A stretch of DNA of 64,000 bases from Lunularia cruciata (lineage: Eukaryota; Streptophyta; Marchantiopsida; Lunulariales; Lunulariaceae), in assembly GCA_948567375.1 (NCBI GenBank), contig OX419756.1:4159001-4223000 (forward strand), given 5' to 3'. Position numbers and translations under genes: made by a program. Shown one piece after another: positions 21,867-34,369 of the stretch (its first letter is position 1; each line of letters begins with the position of its first letter). Below the pieces are notes generated by a model. It did not search any database and was not told where the DNA came from. It was given only the letters and a program-made list of their open reading frames with translations.

Positions 21867-23230
21867 ATGTCTGAATTCGGAGCCAATGCTAACCATCCAT
21901 ATTGTACCAACCACTTGCCTTATGCCAAATGGATCATGATTGGAGGGAAATTAATTGATAAGTATGTTTTACACTCCTCATTTCTATGTTCCAAATTGAT
22001 CATGATTGGAGGGAAATTAATTGATAAGTATGTTTTACACTCCTCATTTCTATGTTCCAAATTGCTTGTAGGCAAAGGGAAATGGTTGGGATGGTTTCAT
22101 GTTTTTTACTATGAATGTGTTAGATCTAGGATTAAACATGATGCACCTGCCCAACAAGAGGACGTGGCTACAAGTGTGCGCAGTAAATTGAAATCCAAGT
22201 TCGAGACTTTTTAGTGAAATAGGGAAGCATGGAGGAATCTCACACTCCCATTTGCAATTGTAAAGAACAAATTCTATTTGCACCAGTTCTTCCTCCTTGA
22301 TTTCAAGAACTGCTTGAGAAGATGGTGGCATCTGTTCTAATTTCTGCCAGCAAGTGTGGTTTGGGTGGATCCAAAAGTAGCAATAGCAAAGTAACTAAGG
22401 GTGAGGATAATAGAATGGTTTCTCACCACTATGCCAAAATATTGGACTATTTGGATAACCCTAAACATTTCGGTCAGATTCATGGTGGCAAGAGTAGAAG
22501 GCTTGTCTAAACTCATTTACCCCATTTAGTTACATGGCCACGTACTTAGTGAGTGATAGGAGAGGATTTCCAATTTCCATGACAAGAGAGAAGCTTTACC
22601 AAAAAAATATGCTCGATACATAAAATACTATAAAGATATATGAGAATGGAAATACAATTCCACTAGGGAGGTCTCAACTAGAAAGACCTAAAGAGAGAAT
22701 GAAAAACTACAGATGACAAAGTGAACCATCTTTGTCCACATTTCAAGAAATTGAATTTAATGTTGGGGGTAGAGCCAATATATCTCTGCCTGCTGGGATG
22801 AGCATTGATGGTGGTATTGAAGATGGAATTTAGATCATGGATAGACATGGAAAGGTGGTGCTTAAGAATTGTGCCAAAATTCTACACTTAATTCAACACT
22901 AATTAGCATTCCAAGCACCAAAGTGCACTTAGAAGATCACATGAATAGGTTTGAAGAAGGAGGTCTAAATTGAAAATGTCCATTTGGAAATTGGAAATAC
23001 AGGTCAAGGGGAGTTCAAGAGGATGATAGTCAATGCTTGATGGGAGAAAATGTTGAGAAAGAGTATCTATCAAGGAGAGCAAAGGAGGTTCAATCAAGAG
23101 GATATCAAGGAGCAACAAGACTAGCACACAAGAATCACTTTGAAGGAACACCTAATGAAACAAGAGAACACACAAGATTCGGCCTGAAGGAAACAAGAAA
23201 AGCACACATATTGGACCTACCTTGAATAAT
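21867..23230 (+). pseudogene. Unclassified decayed coding remnant
   Basis: The first frame (21867-22214, 115 codons) starts MSEFGANANHPYCTNH and contains a 22-residue in-frame tandem duplication. A second frame (22322-22510) has MVSHHYAKILDYLDNPKHFG, and a third near 22795-22905 reads SIDGGIEDGI and DRHGKVVLKNCAK, both protein-like. Together they suggest an old coding sequence with several frame breaks, perhaps a DNA transposon or a host pseudogene. I do not recognise the family and cannot assign a function. Confidence 0.4.
21933..22064 (+). repeat. Perfect 66-bp tandem duplication
   Basis: The unit starting ATCATGATTGGAGGG at 21933 is repeated at 21999 without a visible change. 66 is a multiple of three, so the frame survives. 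The identity points to a very recent event. Confidence 0.95.
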
Positions 23231-26200
23231 AACCTAAAACATATAGCTTGATAGGGGGAGGATCCTCTGCATCAATGATCATGTATAGTTTTGAGGTATA
23301 ATTTAAAGTTTTGTATAATTTAGTTGTATTTTTAGCAATATTTATATAAAATCATGATAATTTCTGACAAAGGTTTCTCCTTTGGATATTAAAATTTCCA
23401 TTCAGTCATAAAGTTTTATTGGAAAGTCATAAGAAGATATATCATACTAACACAAATCTACATATCTTCAAAAAATTTCACGATATATTTCATGATTAGT
23501 TTCCAAAATATTATCCATTTTTCTGGTCTAACGCACTTGAGCTCTTGTGAGATTGGTTGGTCTTAGAGAGGACTAAAAGTTGAAAAGCTCACATATATAC
23601 TCACGACCTCTATCTTCTTATAGTTGAATTTTTTTAGCAAATTCCTTTAGATTTACCACAATATAATTATAGTTGTGTTGGTTATCGGTTATTAATAAAA
23701 TATATAGAATTTGCATCAAAATACATCAAAATTATATATTGATCTTTAATTATATCTAATAACTTAGTAATAATATCTATGGATATTAAGAGAAAAATTC
23801 AAAACTTGTAGTGTTCAGAAAATTTGGTCATCCATTTCCTAGAGGTTGTATAATAATCAATGTACTGTTCTAAACTTGTGTAAATATCCTTGAAATGAAA
23901 AACCCAAAGAGAAGAGGCTTCTTCACTATTATTCACGTATATAGTAGGATAAAGAATGTAAGAACCAAGTAGATCAAGATATCTAAGATAAGGAAAAAAT
24001 TCAATACAATCATAGAAATATTACATTTATCTATAGTATCATAAACGATCAAAATAAACATATAATATGCTATTTCAGTATATCTTGCTTGCATAGTTTA
24101 CAATATGAAGATCTCAAAACTAAACAAAATGTGCAGTTTATTTTGTTCCTTACTTAATTCATGCTTTGGATAGATTAGTTAAGTAATGATTGAAGCTTGC
24201 ACGGTAGATTGAGATCCTATCCAATAAGATACATCAAGAGGACATTCTTTTGGATGATGGATTAAATATAGTAGTATAAAAGAATAAAATAGTATAAAAG
24301 AATAAAATATTCTATAATAGGCTCAATATAATCTTGAATTATAACTATTACATATATACCTTGATCTTATATGTGATGTAAAATTCTATTAAATTATCAG
24401 ATATTTACTCAACCAAGAGAGTATATATAGAGTCAAGGAAGGTAAGTAGCATAAACCAAGAAATATTAATAGAACTAGGAATTAGATCTAGATACTAAGT
24501 TCATAGATGTTATATTAAGGTTTATGATTGAAATTTTAAGTTATAGCTTCTAAAATCAAAGGTGTTATTGATTTCTTTTCAAGAATCTCATGTAGAACAT
24601 AAATTATAAGAGGCAAAATGCAAGGTAAAATAGCAAAGGCTGAAAAAAATCCAAAGAAACCTTGATCCATAAGCATTACATTTCTTGAATCAAAAGTCAT
24701 AAAATAAGTTATCTAAGGAAAAAAAGTAATTAGATCATCTATTTCCATATAGATTTTGTTATTAAACTTTTTCTCTATATTTTTAGTCTTATTGGATGTA
24801 AGATTCAAAGACTACAACTACAAAAATACTAACTTTTTAGTTGAATCTGATATCAAATGGAAACATAACTAAAATTTCATAATAAAATCTATTAAGTTGT
24901 TTGATCATTTGTGGATTACTTGGATCTGACCTCTAGATAGAAAAATAACTCAAATTTCAGAACAAGAATCTATTAAATCATCTGACCACTTGTGGATTTA
25001 TACTCCAAATTGGTATTATCTGTTTCTCATTAGATTATTTCTATAATTTTGTACTCTAAAATTATGAAATAAGAAACTACATTTTTATTGAGCATGCTTC
25101 TAATAGTTGTTCAACTTTAGGAAGAGTTGAATTATATTGGCAGATTTTAGTCTTTCATATATAAGTGGCATTAAAGTATCTTCTTCTTGAATAGATTCTT
25201 TATAAATATTAAACACACAAGAAAAGCATTCAACAAAAGAGAGGAGCATCCGACTAGAGAAGAATTTTCAAAAGAGAAGGAATGTGACATTTGAAAGAGA
25301 GGGAAAATTTCTAAGTTGCAAAGTTCACACCTACATTTCATTCTTTGTCATAGAATTTAGCTAGCCATAGCAAATTGAAAAGTGATTCCCTTGAATCTAG
25401 CGAGAGGTGTAAAATAGTTGGGATTGAAGCACAACAAGGTGACAAGATTGTGAAACACAAGAATAAGTAGAGGTTAAGATTAAATTCAGAATAGAGATAA
25501 TAAGGTCAAAGGTAGAAAGGCTCCATATCAAAAAGAGAGGCAAAATAAAAAAAATTCACTCCATAACGCTTGAACTATCCTAGGCTAGGAAGACCCCCGA
25601 GGAGATCAAAAGCATTATTACCACTTAATATAGTATAGATTAACATCCTCACAATGTCTCTAGTGCCAGCATGTGCATGGATCTCAAGTTCCCTATATGA
25701 GGGCCAGATTATACCATAGATTTCATGAGTTGGATTGAGAGTGAAGAATAGTAAGAGCTCTCAGGAGTTCTCAAAATTTCTTAGGGTGTAGGTTGCTCTT
25801 GGGGGTTTTTAGAATAGAAAGAGCTCTTGGAAGTCTTTTAAAACAACAAGAGCTTTTAGAGGAATGGTATGATCTCTTGATCTCATATGTAAACTGATGA
25901 TTATACATAAAGTTTCTATTGTTTACATTACATTGAAAGCATTCTTGATAAACCTATAATGTTGTTTGATCATGCTGTCTAGAATGGTAATTCATCTTTT
26001 ATATGACATATTTTCCCCTATCTATATTCTTTATATGCAACAAAGAACATAACAATAGCCATAGAAGGGTCATTTATATTACCAGAGTTAAAATTTCACT
26101 ATCAAACCAAAATAGCTTGGGTTCCACTATGCACCGTGTGGTTGAGACCGTGTAGTTGCACAGTCTACGTAGTCTACTCTGTGTAATCCAAGCTTCCATG

Positions 26201-26999
26201 GTTTATGCGTTCTATGTAAATCTGCTTGTGGTTTGCATGGTCTATGCGGTCTACTCAGCTCAATAAAATTTTCCATGATTTGCATGGTCAACACATTCCA
26301 ATAAATCTGTTTGTGCGGTTTGCATGGACTGGTGTTTAACTAGGATAGATTGTTTAACCATTGGGCAAGTAATTAACCATTGTACCAGTAATAATTAATT
26401 TTTCATGAGAATAGCCAAAGTTTAAATTAGTCCATGGACATGAACTATAATCCCTTTGTGACCAATAAAGTACAAAACATCAAAGGAGTCCATCAAAACC
26501 AGAACAAGTTACAGTGAAAGTATAGTAGTTGTGGTATATAGTCCATGGAACTCTAAGACCTCATGTAAGTACTATAATCCCCTTTGGATCAATAAATTAC
26601 AAAACATCAAAGGAGTTCATGAAAATAATAACATAACCAAATATGCAAGTAAGTGATGCAAGTATCCAAGTATAGTAGATGAAGTAAACACTATATAATT
26701 ATACATATCTCGTCCAAAAGCTAGGCCTAAAATCCCAATGTGAGTGAGTTTTATGCACTAGGTATATAATACACATAACTTTATGGTACATGTCGCTCCA
26801 AGACCTCATGTAAGTACCTACAGAAGATAGGCCTAATACAAAAAGAACTATATATCAATAGTAGTATATCATCCTTTGTTACTAGCACGTCTACTATTGA
26901 TGCCCATCTATGAAGACTCAAAGCTTACAATCTCTAGAGGGTGATAGAGTTTGCCAAAAACAAGAGATCAACATGGCATGTGAGAAAGTAAAGGCATGC
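23231..26999. other. AT-rich gene-free stretch
   Basis: No frame of useful length and no recognised element. 23300-25200 is strongly AT-rich with runs of ATA and TTA. 26120-26330 contains three loose copies of a phrase like GTTTGCATGGTCTATGCGG. 26440-26625 contains a duplicated block (ACTATAATCCC...CATCAAAGGAGT) about 130 bp apart, and part of it (AAGACCTCATGTAAGTAC) recurs at 26795. Confidence 0.6.
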
Positions 27000-27590
27000 C
27001 TCCTTTGCAGTGAGCTCCATGCCACCTCTCAAAGGAGACCATCAAATTGATGATGAAGGTGATCAAAAAGCTCCATTTCTAGAGGGATGAAGGTGTCAAA
27101 TGCAAGCCATGGAGCATAGTTGTCCTCCTTCTCCTTGGTGGCAATGATTGCTACAACTCTTGCCTAGATGCCAACTTGTGCTAAGAACTATGATCAAAAG
27201 TGGGTTTTCCACTACCACATCATGGAATATATGCCATCCATCCTTGAAGATGAAAATATTTTTCTCCCATGAGGTGGGCCTAGTAGGACCATCTATCACT
27301 CAATCTGAACTTGTGAGTGAGTAGATTGTAGGATCTAGGCCACCGTATCTCTATTTGCGTCATGGGCTCTAGTAGGCTTTCCTCCTATGGCACATCATAG
27401 GATGTGGATGCCCTTAGTGTCAAATTAAGAACTGCATGGGCACTAGTCCGCTAAGCCCAAGAGTGTTGGATATAGTAGTCTTAGTCAAAGTCAAAGGGTT
27501 TTGTTGAACTCCTTTGACTTGAATCAAAAGTCATCAATCAAAGGGGAAACATGAAGCCAAGGTCCAACATCCTTCTTGGCACAAAAGAGG

Positions 27591-27663
27591 ATCCTAGCTC
27601 TATCAAATAAATGCAGATCTAGATATAGATGCAGATCCTAGCTCTATCAAATAAATGCAGATC
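27591..27663. repeat. 44-bp tandem duplication
   Basis: ATCCTAGCTCTATCAAATAA at 27591 recurs at 27635 with the same following bases (ATGCAGATC). It sits in the probable 3' part of copy C. Confidence 0.85.
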
Positions 27664-28009
27664 AGTGAGGATGCTAGAAAGGATATGAGCATGCATCATA
27701 CACCTCATTGAGCTCTACCTGAGACTTCCTAGAGTCTAGAGATCAAAGTCCACAAAGGGAAGGAGTGTTGTGCATGCTAATTGTGGCAATAAATCTTGAG
27801 CTAATTGCAGATATATCTAGAAATCATAGGTGAAAGAGTCAATTGTCATAGTTGGTGGTAATAATAGTGGGTGACCTTCATGTAAGAACTTATCTACTAA
27901 AAGAAGAGCCACTAGTGCCTATGCTCCTAAGTAAGCTGCTAGTGCAATAGCCTCTTGTAAAGTGATACCACATCACACCACCCATGATAACAAGAAGAGC
28001 TAACTACAA

Positions 28010-28760
28010 TCATTGCCAATCATTTGATAAGTATAAGAGCATACAAGATCCTAAGAGTGTGGAGAAGGTATAACGTATGGTTCTATCAAAGGACCAAAGA
28101 TGGGATAGGAGTACCTTTATGGGTGGATATGTATGTGCTAAATAAGAAGCTCTTGGGACATAACATCTCAAAAGGAGGGAGTAAGCCTTTTGTATGTTCC
28201 CCAATTAGGGGAGTAGACGAGTGTAAGTAGTAGCTTGAATCAAATTATCCAAGATGATTGAGCTACAAAAATCTTTATCTCCAAGAGGGGAGCCCAATAC
28301 TCTCAAACCTCATTGGGAATTGGAATCTTGTTGGGAAATCTGAAGGAGTGAGAACTATATGGTGGCTCCAGACCTTGCATTTACAAGTCCAAGCTCATAA
28401 ACCCAAGGCCTCTAGACTAAGCTTGAAAGCATGGAAAGCAAAAATAGCATCTTCTTAAGGGGCCCAAAATGTGGGTATCATCTAATAAGGATAGGAAAAG
28501 ACATGTAGGAAAGGTGACTACAACCTCATGTAAAGTCGTGTAATGAGCTATGGAAAATAATGGCTCTCCCAAAGGATCTCCTTTGTGTGTACCCTCTATA
28601 GATCTGAGTGAACTCTCCTTTGGTGGTATGGTGGCTATATAACAACGGTATCTTTATACCATAGAAAGTACATACAAAAGGAATCAAATGAGGGATTTGA
28701 TCCTTTGCCAAATGAAGAGCTCAAATCAAAGCTATAGAAGAGATGGTCTTAAAGGTATTT
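28010..28760 (-). pseudogene. Reverse transcriptase of non-LTR copy C
   Basis: Palm motifs in order: NTFKTIS (motif A region, Asp mutated), FYGI, a Q-rich box with RRSFGRA in place of QGDPLGG, and DDTHILGP (motif C) with both catalytic aspartates present. The thumb-like frame 28010-28204 reads QKAYSLLLRCYVPRASYLAHT. This RT would prime on nicked target DNA. It lies in at least two frames and is not functional. Confidence 0.72.
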
Positions 28761-29615
28761 CAAACTTCCACTTAGACCACCATCCACTCATGATGAAGGT
28801 CCAAGGAAGCTCTAATGCATGTGATAATTGTCTCACAACCACATGGTGTGGTCACTACATATTGATGAGGAGACTAGGAAGATAAAAAGAAGTGGCAAAA
28901 CCATAGACAAATGTTGATGTTTCCTTGGAAAGAGCAAGAAATAAGATGCATCAAACAAACAAGTAGCACCGAAGGGCACCAAATCCAAGGCCATACCTTG
29001 GCCAAAGAGCAAAGAGAAGGAGGAAGCTTGAGTTTGCATATCAAGGGAGAAACAATTCCATAAATGCTCAAAAACTAGTCATGAAGGACCCTATACCAAG
29101 AAATGTGGAGAATGGAGTAAAGCATGGGCAAAGAAGGACTTTGTAAGCTATAACTCCTCATCTTGATGATAGTTATGGCCAAAAGAAGGAAGGTCATATG
29201 TGGCTGATGGATGGCGGTCCCACAAAGTTTCTAAAGTGTTGATAGATAAAGGTGTTGGTCTAGAGTGTGATATTGCTCACCAATACTACTGGCCAAGCAT
29301 CAAGAAATGACATAGAAGACAATGCTCTAGAGGTGGAGTGTGAGCATATGGGGACTTTATGATCTATTTGGCAGCTATTGGGGCATGAATAGTATACTCC
29401 TTGTAAAGCCGACCAATCTTCTCACAAAAATTGATGAATTGGAGATGCAGTCTCACGGTGTCCAAACACACCTCCATGAGCAAGAAGAAGCAAAGTCCAC
29501 TAGAGAAGGGAGCAAGTAGGGCCCAAGTGGAGATATCTTGCTCTTGGTCATTTGCCAAGATGGCACATAAAAGTATGGATAGTGTGGAGCCCACAAGATG
29601 TTTGAGGGGCATAGG

Positions 29616-29890
29616 TGTAACTATATGGAGTTTACAGATAAGTTAATCAAGACCAATGAAGTAACAATAGGCCAAATTAGCCAAGAATTATAAGAATATT
29701 CTAAAAGCATCTAGGAAGCTACTTGGTACCTTCCAAGTATCGGGTAATGTGCATGCCAAGTGGTGACTTCTAGGAGGAAGCTTCTTAGGAAGCTTCATGG
29801 CTAGTTTAGCTTGCACACCCAAGTAGGTGGTTTCTAAAAGGGAGCTTCTTGGGAAGCTTCCCGACTAGATCTTTTGTTTGAGATGCACAT
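29616..29890 (+). repeat. Partial LTR of the HSE-rich chromovirus
   Basis: Starts TGTAACTATATGGAGTTTA and follows the LTR at 17816 through the GAA/TTC region, then diverges near 29890. The first HSE survives as GAA-TA-TTC-TA-AAA (29694-29706), so its third unit has decayed. This is the most diverged of the three copies. Confidence 0.7.
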
Positions 29891-30840
29891 ATGAGGTATT
29901 GGGTTATAAATGAAGAGCATCACGTATGGTAGTCCCCCTTGCTACATGTGCTAAAGAATGAAGGGAGTGCATCAGGAGAGTGTCTATTAAGGAATCCTCA
30001 AAATCATAAGAGATAGAACCCAATACATGACTAGAAGAGTATATATACAAAACAAAGACTAGTAATTTGATCGCAAACAATGAACACACACAAGAGCATA
30101 GCTAAAGATAGAAGAACATATGATAGAAGTGAGGAGAGCCTATCTACTACCAATGGGTAACCTCTATTCTCCATGATACTTGAACCCTCTGGCACAAGAT
30201 TGTGCTGGTAGAAGAACTCTCCAATATAGAATCATTTGATACAAGAACTTTTGATACATGATCAAAAGTTCATTTGAACCCAAATGAATCCTCAAAATTG
30301 GTGGACCTTCCTATACCCAACCTACAAATCTATTGGTATTGCTCTGCACTCTACCTGCAAACCATGTGCTCCTTTTCACCATCCTAGGGCTGCAATTACT
30401 CAAGAATAATTGATGTTGCCAATTTTAAAATTACATGCCATAATCTTCAAAACAATCTTCCTTGTTGCATGGTGGATGGTGTAGTCTGAAATGAAAATTT
30501 AATTTTCTCCTTCCTTGCCTCCCTTCCGTTCAGATAAATCAAGACCAAATTGTAGTCTATTTAGTTTTCATCTTCCTCTATGCAAAGAAAATGTTATCGT
30601 GCATATATACATTGTTATACAACATACATCGCTATCAACATCATACACTTTAGAAGCACAACTCACACATAAGTCATACATAAACTCTAAAGTGCCACAA
30701 TTGCCTTCCTAGTTGGTGGTTATGTCCCTCTAACTCCAAATAGCCATCTTCTCCAAGTATATGGTATACCCCATGATGGGCAAAGATCAGGAGGCCGGGG
30801 TGCTATCAAGCCCCATGTTAGTTGCCTATCTGCAATCTAT
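29891..30840. other. Gap with no recognised gene
   Basis: Short frames only. The stretch may include the diverged end of the LTR fragment at its left side. No domain or repeat family was identified. The right part borders the PHD-bearing gypsy element. Confidence 0.45.
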
Positions 30841-30849
30841 ACCATTTAA

Positions 30850-31160
30850 AGGATGAACCAGCTATATTTCAAGTACATCTAGGACATACAATTGTCCTTG
30901 AGGAACCACCATGAGGAGAGGGGTCATACATGCCATATGCTATCCTCTCGAATAGCTATCACACACTAACATAGTAGCAGCTCCACCATAAGTACCACAT
31001 AACATACACCTCAAGCCTGCATGTACAAGTGCCAAGCTTGGGTCCATAGTACATCAATGTTTGGGGGGTGGCATGGTGCACAATTGCATGCATGATCCTT
31101 CCAAACAACTCCATCACGTCCTTCCAACACAACAACTCAAGATGGTAAAACCTCATGCAC
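30850..31160 (-). pseudogene. PHD-like zinc finger at the end of pol
   Basis: On the - strand one frame reads AGLRCMLCGTYGGAATMLVC (31020-30961), then DSYSRG-stop-HMAC, and after a one-base frame change a CPRCT end near 30870. The spacing fits a C4HC3 PHD finger: two CX2C pairs, HX2C, and a final CX2C, with the fourth Cys changed to Tyr and the Trp before His changed to a stop. PHD fingers read histone H3 tails. Here it follows integrase, where chromoviruses carry a chromodomain. Function is inferred. Confidence 0.6.
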
Positions 31161-31208
31161 TCTCAAGATAGTATGGCATGTAGAAACATCAAGTGTCATC
31201 GGTGTTTT

Positions 31209-32200
31209 TTACTGTAGATATTCACAACCTCCTGGATGAAATTGATGGATCAAGGGTCTATAACCTCCTCCTTGAATAGTAGCATAGCGTAAGGTATCTC
31301 TATGTTGAGCAATCGCCAACTTCTTAAAGGCCGTCGGCATCACTTTCCAAAAGATGATCTCTGCCCATTGAGAACATGTGCTCACCCATACATCTAGATT
31401 ATCCAAGTCCAAGACTACAGTAGCATTTTGACAAATGGCTGAAGGTAAATCTGGATCTCGTCCATAGAGCAGAAAGAAAGGAGAGAAGGATGCTAAGGAG
31501 GCTTGCCGGCTGAACCGATAGCCCATGGCCAACCAAGGTAACTAGAGATCCCAATCTCCCAAGTGGCCTTCTCTTTGCAAACCATACTTTTGCAATCCTC
31601 TCTTCACCGTCTGAACCACTCTCTTTGCTAAGCCATCTGCCTCAGGGTAATCTTAGGAGGTAGAACAATGATCAATCAAAGCCTTGTCACACAAGACCTG
31701 AAACTCCCCCAAGAACTTTATACCTTGATCAGTCCAAAACCTCAAATGGTGCACCAAAATAACTAAGAACATGATCTAAGAATGAATAAGCCGTCCGTTC
31801 ACTGGACTTGTCAGGAAGTTCCATCAACTTAGTCTACTTGGGAAAGTGCTCCACCATCACCAAAACATACCAATGATGTCTCACAATCAATGGTAAAGGT
31901 CTAGCAAAGTCCAGACTCAAACGGTAACCCAATCTCATGATAGGTAATGGATGTAATTGTGGCATATGAGCATTGAATGATGCTCTAACTTGATCACAAA
32001 CCACACATCTGGCAACAAACCACCATACCTCAATCTGCATACCGTGTCACCAATAATAACTCTAGAGTAGGCTATGTGTATACTTTATTCCAAAATGTCC
32101 TAGTTCCTCATGAGCATGATGGACCAACTATGGTCTCTAAGATGGATGTGGTACTACTCACACTCTACCATCCTCCCATACACATAAAAGGTGTTTGCAC
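31209..32200 (-). pseudogene. pol: Integrase of the PHD element
   Basis: The zinc-binding end shows CVVC in WFVARCVVCDQVRA (about 32010-32040). The core has the first Asp in RLSLDFARPLP. The second Asp block near 31740 and the Glu block near 31650 are decayed; the Glu block reads as a DGLAKRVVQTVKRGLQ-like stretch. A long open piece (31209-31532) covers the C-terminal part with FFLLYGRDPDLPS and FHPGGCEYLQ. Inactive. Confidence 0.8.
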
Positions 32201-32364
32201 TCCAATTTGAACCGTTTGTCTTGCTGAAGAATATGGTCTCTCTCCTTGGCCCCAATTGTGCCACCCACAACACCAATGTGAAGATAGTCCATCACTAAGA
32301 CATCATCATGAATGTTTTGCTGAACTATACCAAATATGTTCACTCTTTGGATCTGTGACCTCAA

Positions 32365-32857
32365 TTACTCCTCATGTATGGTTGAGAGATATACCACCAA
32401 AGCCTCAGACAATATACACAAAAAGGTAGATGCATGCCAACCTAGCACCATCTCCTCATTTGAGTCTCCATGCCAATGTGCTACGGTCTGATCTTGCTGG
32501 CTGGGACATGGGTTTCTACTCAACGCATCTGCATCATGGTTCACCACTCCAAGTCTATGAATAACCGTGAAATCATACTTTTGTAAAATCAGAGCCCATT
32601 GTGCAAGCTTCTTTGAATGTTTGTCTGACTCCATCAACTACTTCAATGGCTAGTGATCAATGATGAGAGTAAAGGGTTGATAGGTAAGATTGGAAATGTG
32701 CTATTGCCCAAAATACTGCCAAGCACTCTCCCTCATATGAACTATACTTCGCCTCAGCTGAATTATTGGAGAAACTAGCATAGGTCACCACAAACTCCTT
32801 CTCCTCATCATCATGATTGGTTAGAACGGCTTCAAGCCCCAACATACTTCAATCAGT
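32365..32857 (-). pseudogene. pol: RNase H of the PHD element
   Basis: A 62-codon piece (32657-32845) has GLEAVLTNHDDEEKEF and the block KYSSYEGECLAVFWAI, with the conserved Glu. A 90-codon piece (32365-32637) starts MMESDKHSKKLAQWALILQ and contains HRLGVVNHDADALSRNPCP, the usual end of the domain. A stop and a short frame break separate the two. Confidence 0.85.
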
Positions 32858-33700
32858 GTGAATTTGAAATGGTCATCCTTTGATTGGTCTCCTCAAAATA
32901 GGAGTAGATGTCAACCTCTCCTTGAGCTCTACAAAAGCTCTCTCCTGCTCATTTCCCCAACACCACTCTTGTGTAAGCTTGGTCAGCTTTGTCAAGACCT
33001 TGGCAATGGCACTAAATTCTCTAACATATCGGTGATAGAGGTTTGCCAACCTAAGGAATGCTTGCACTCCACTCACATTCGTAGGCCAAGGAATACGTGC
33101 AATAGCCTCCACTTTGGTCTATTGAACACCAAGTCCTCCGGGGTAGATAGTGTGACCCAAATAATCAACTTGCTTGTCGAAGAACCTACACTTCCCAAGA
33201 TGTTATTTGAGTCCATGAGATCTCAACCTCTCAAACACCTCCAACAAATATCTCTCATGCTCCTCCACAATAGTGCAATAGACCAAAATGTCATCAATAT
33301 AACATCACGCAAAATCCAATCCAGCTAGGATCTTGACCCTTTGGAACTCAACAAGAGCATTCTTTAACCTGAATGATAAGAACCTCCACTGATATAGCAC
33401 ATCTTTGTAGTGAAAATCAATAGCCTAGAATGTTGTCTTGGACTTATCCTCCTATTTGATTGGCAATTGATGATATTCTGTTCAAAGATCCAAAGTACTA
33501 AAGACCTTTGCATGCACAATTGCATCAAAGATCTCCTTTGGTGTAGGCATCATCCTATCAACCAACAGACTAGTGGCATGCTCTTGACCACTAGAGGTCC
33601 CAACCTTTATGTGAAAAACTCCCTCCACTCTAGTAGCAAGCTCCACACGTCCTCTATCAGCATCCTAAGTAGACCAAGGGTGTAATCAAAGTAGCCCACA
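32858..33700 (-). pseudogene. pol: Reverse transcriptase of the PHD element
   Basis: Blocks: MPTPKEIFDAI (about 33530-33560), KVFSTLDL, VLYQWRFL-F-LKNAL-EFQRV, then an intact YIDDILVY catalytic motif (YIDD codons 33290-33301), YLGHTIYPGGLGVQ, and a connection with GVQAFLRLANLYHRYV. Both catalytic aspartates remain. Stops occur in several places, for example before CYIDD and after GLGVQ, so no protein is made. Confidence 0.88.
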
Positions 33701-33874
33701 CTCACCTAGATGGACTCCAAGTAGACCACTCTCCCTAAAAGCTACTAGTTGTGTCCCAAGAATACCTTATCCACTTGGTCCATTGCACCCCGCATGTGCT
33801 TGAATCATTTCAATAGACATAGAGCTCAAAAGTGTTAGAGTGGTGATGCCTATCAAGCGCATCCTACACTGCTC

Positions 33875-34369
33875 TGTAACATCCATTTGTGCATGTGTGT
33901 GGTATTATGATATTTAGCTTAGTATTGCAAATATTTGAGAGATATTATTTATATAGAGATAAAAGATAGTTCTACATTAGTGATGATTAGTTCTAAAGAT
34001 AGAGAGTACCTTACTTTAGAGGAAGTGGAAAAATGAGCACCACTATTTTGGATTCTAGTTTGATTTGGTATTATTCCTAGGTGTTTGGCTTTGAGGAAAG
34101 AGTTGAGAACTCTTGGGCCCGCAAGCCTTTTTGTTTTGGATTCTTCTCTTGTCCAAGGATAACCCATGTGAAGGACTCCTTGACTTAGTAGTTGGGTCAA
34201 GATAAGATCACATGCTTAGTGGAATATGCCCATGTGGATAGATATTCCTTTATACTTTTTGACATTACTTGACTTTTAGCCTAATTACTTGAGTTATTGT
34301 GGTAAATAGTAACTTTGGTCCGTAACTATTTCACAAGTATATAAATTAGGAGTGAGGAGGTACTCATCA
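33875..34369 (+). repeat. Broken family X LTR
   Basis: Starts TGTAACATCC at 33875 and follows the X LTR in + orientation up to ACTCATCA, where a chromovirus LTR begins in opposite orientation. The missing 3' part of the X LTR is not seen to the right, so the invading copy or a later deletion removed it. Confidence 0.85.

Larger units (their letters stand above)
27000..29612 (-). mobile_element. Non-LTR retrotransposon copy C
   Basis: Reading down the - strand: an N-terminal part with FFAHALLHSPHF (about 29105) and FEHLWNCFSLDMQ (about 29050), as in copy B, then RT with an NTFKTIS block near 28740, IPHLIPFVCTFYGI (about 28655-28700), an intact LLDDTHILGP catalytic motif (Asp-Asp codons 28477-28482), a thumb-like segment to about 28010, and a SLYKRLLH block near 27960 matching VTSLQE-type sequences. 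The 3' boundary near 27000 is uncertain. Several frame breaks. Confidence 0.72.
30850..33870 (-). mobile_element. Ty3/gypsy element with PHD-like finger, partial
   Basis: On the - strand: RT (33870-32870), RNase H (32845-32365), integrase (about 32040-31209) and a PHD-like zinc finger (31010-30850). gag, protease and LTRs were not found. RT before IN makes it Ty3/gypsy. Stops interrupt all domains but the order is clear. The family differs in sequence from X and from both chromoviruses. An X LTR begins at 33875 right at its upstream edge. Confidence 0.85.

Noticed and set aside
29431..29615. Chromodomain remnant before the LTR fragment at 29616
   Set aside because: A short KMAHK...TR pattern is suggestive but too weak, and the opposite strand reads as non-LTR copy C.
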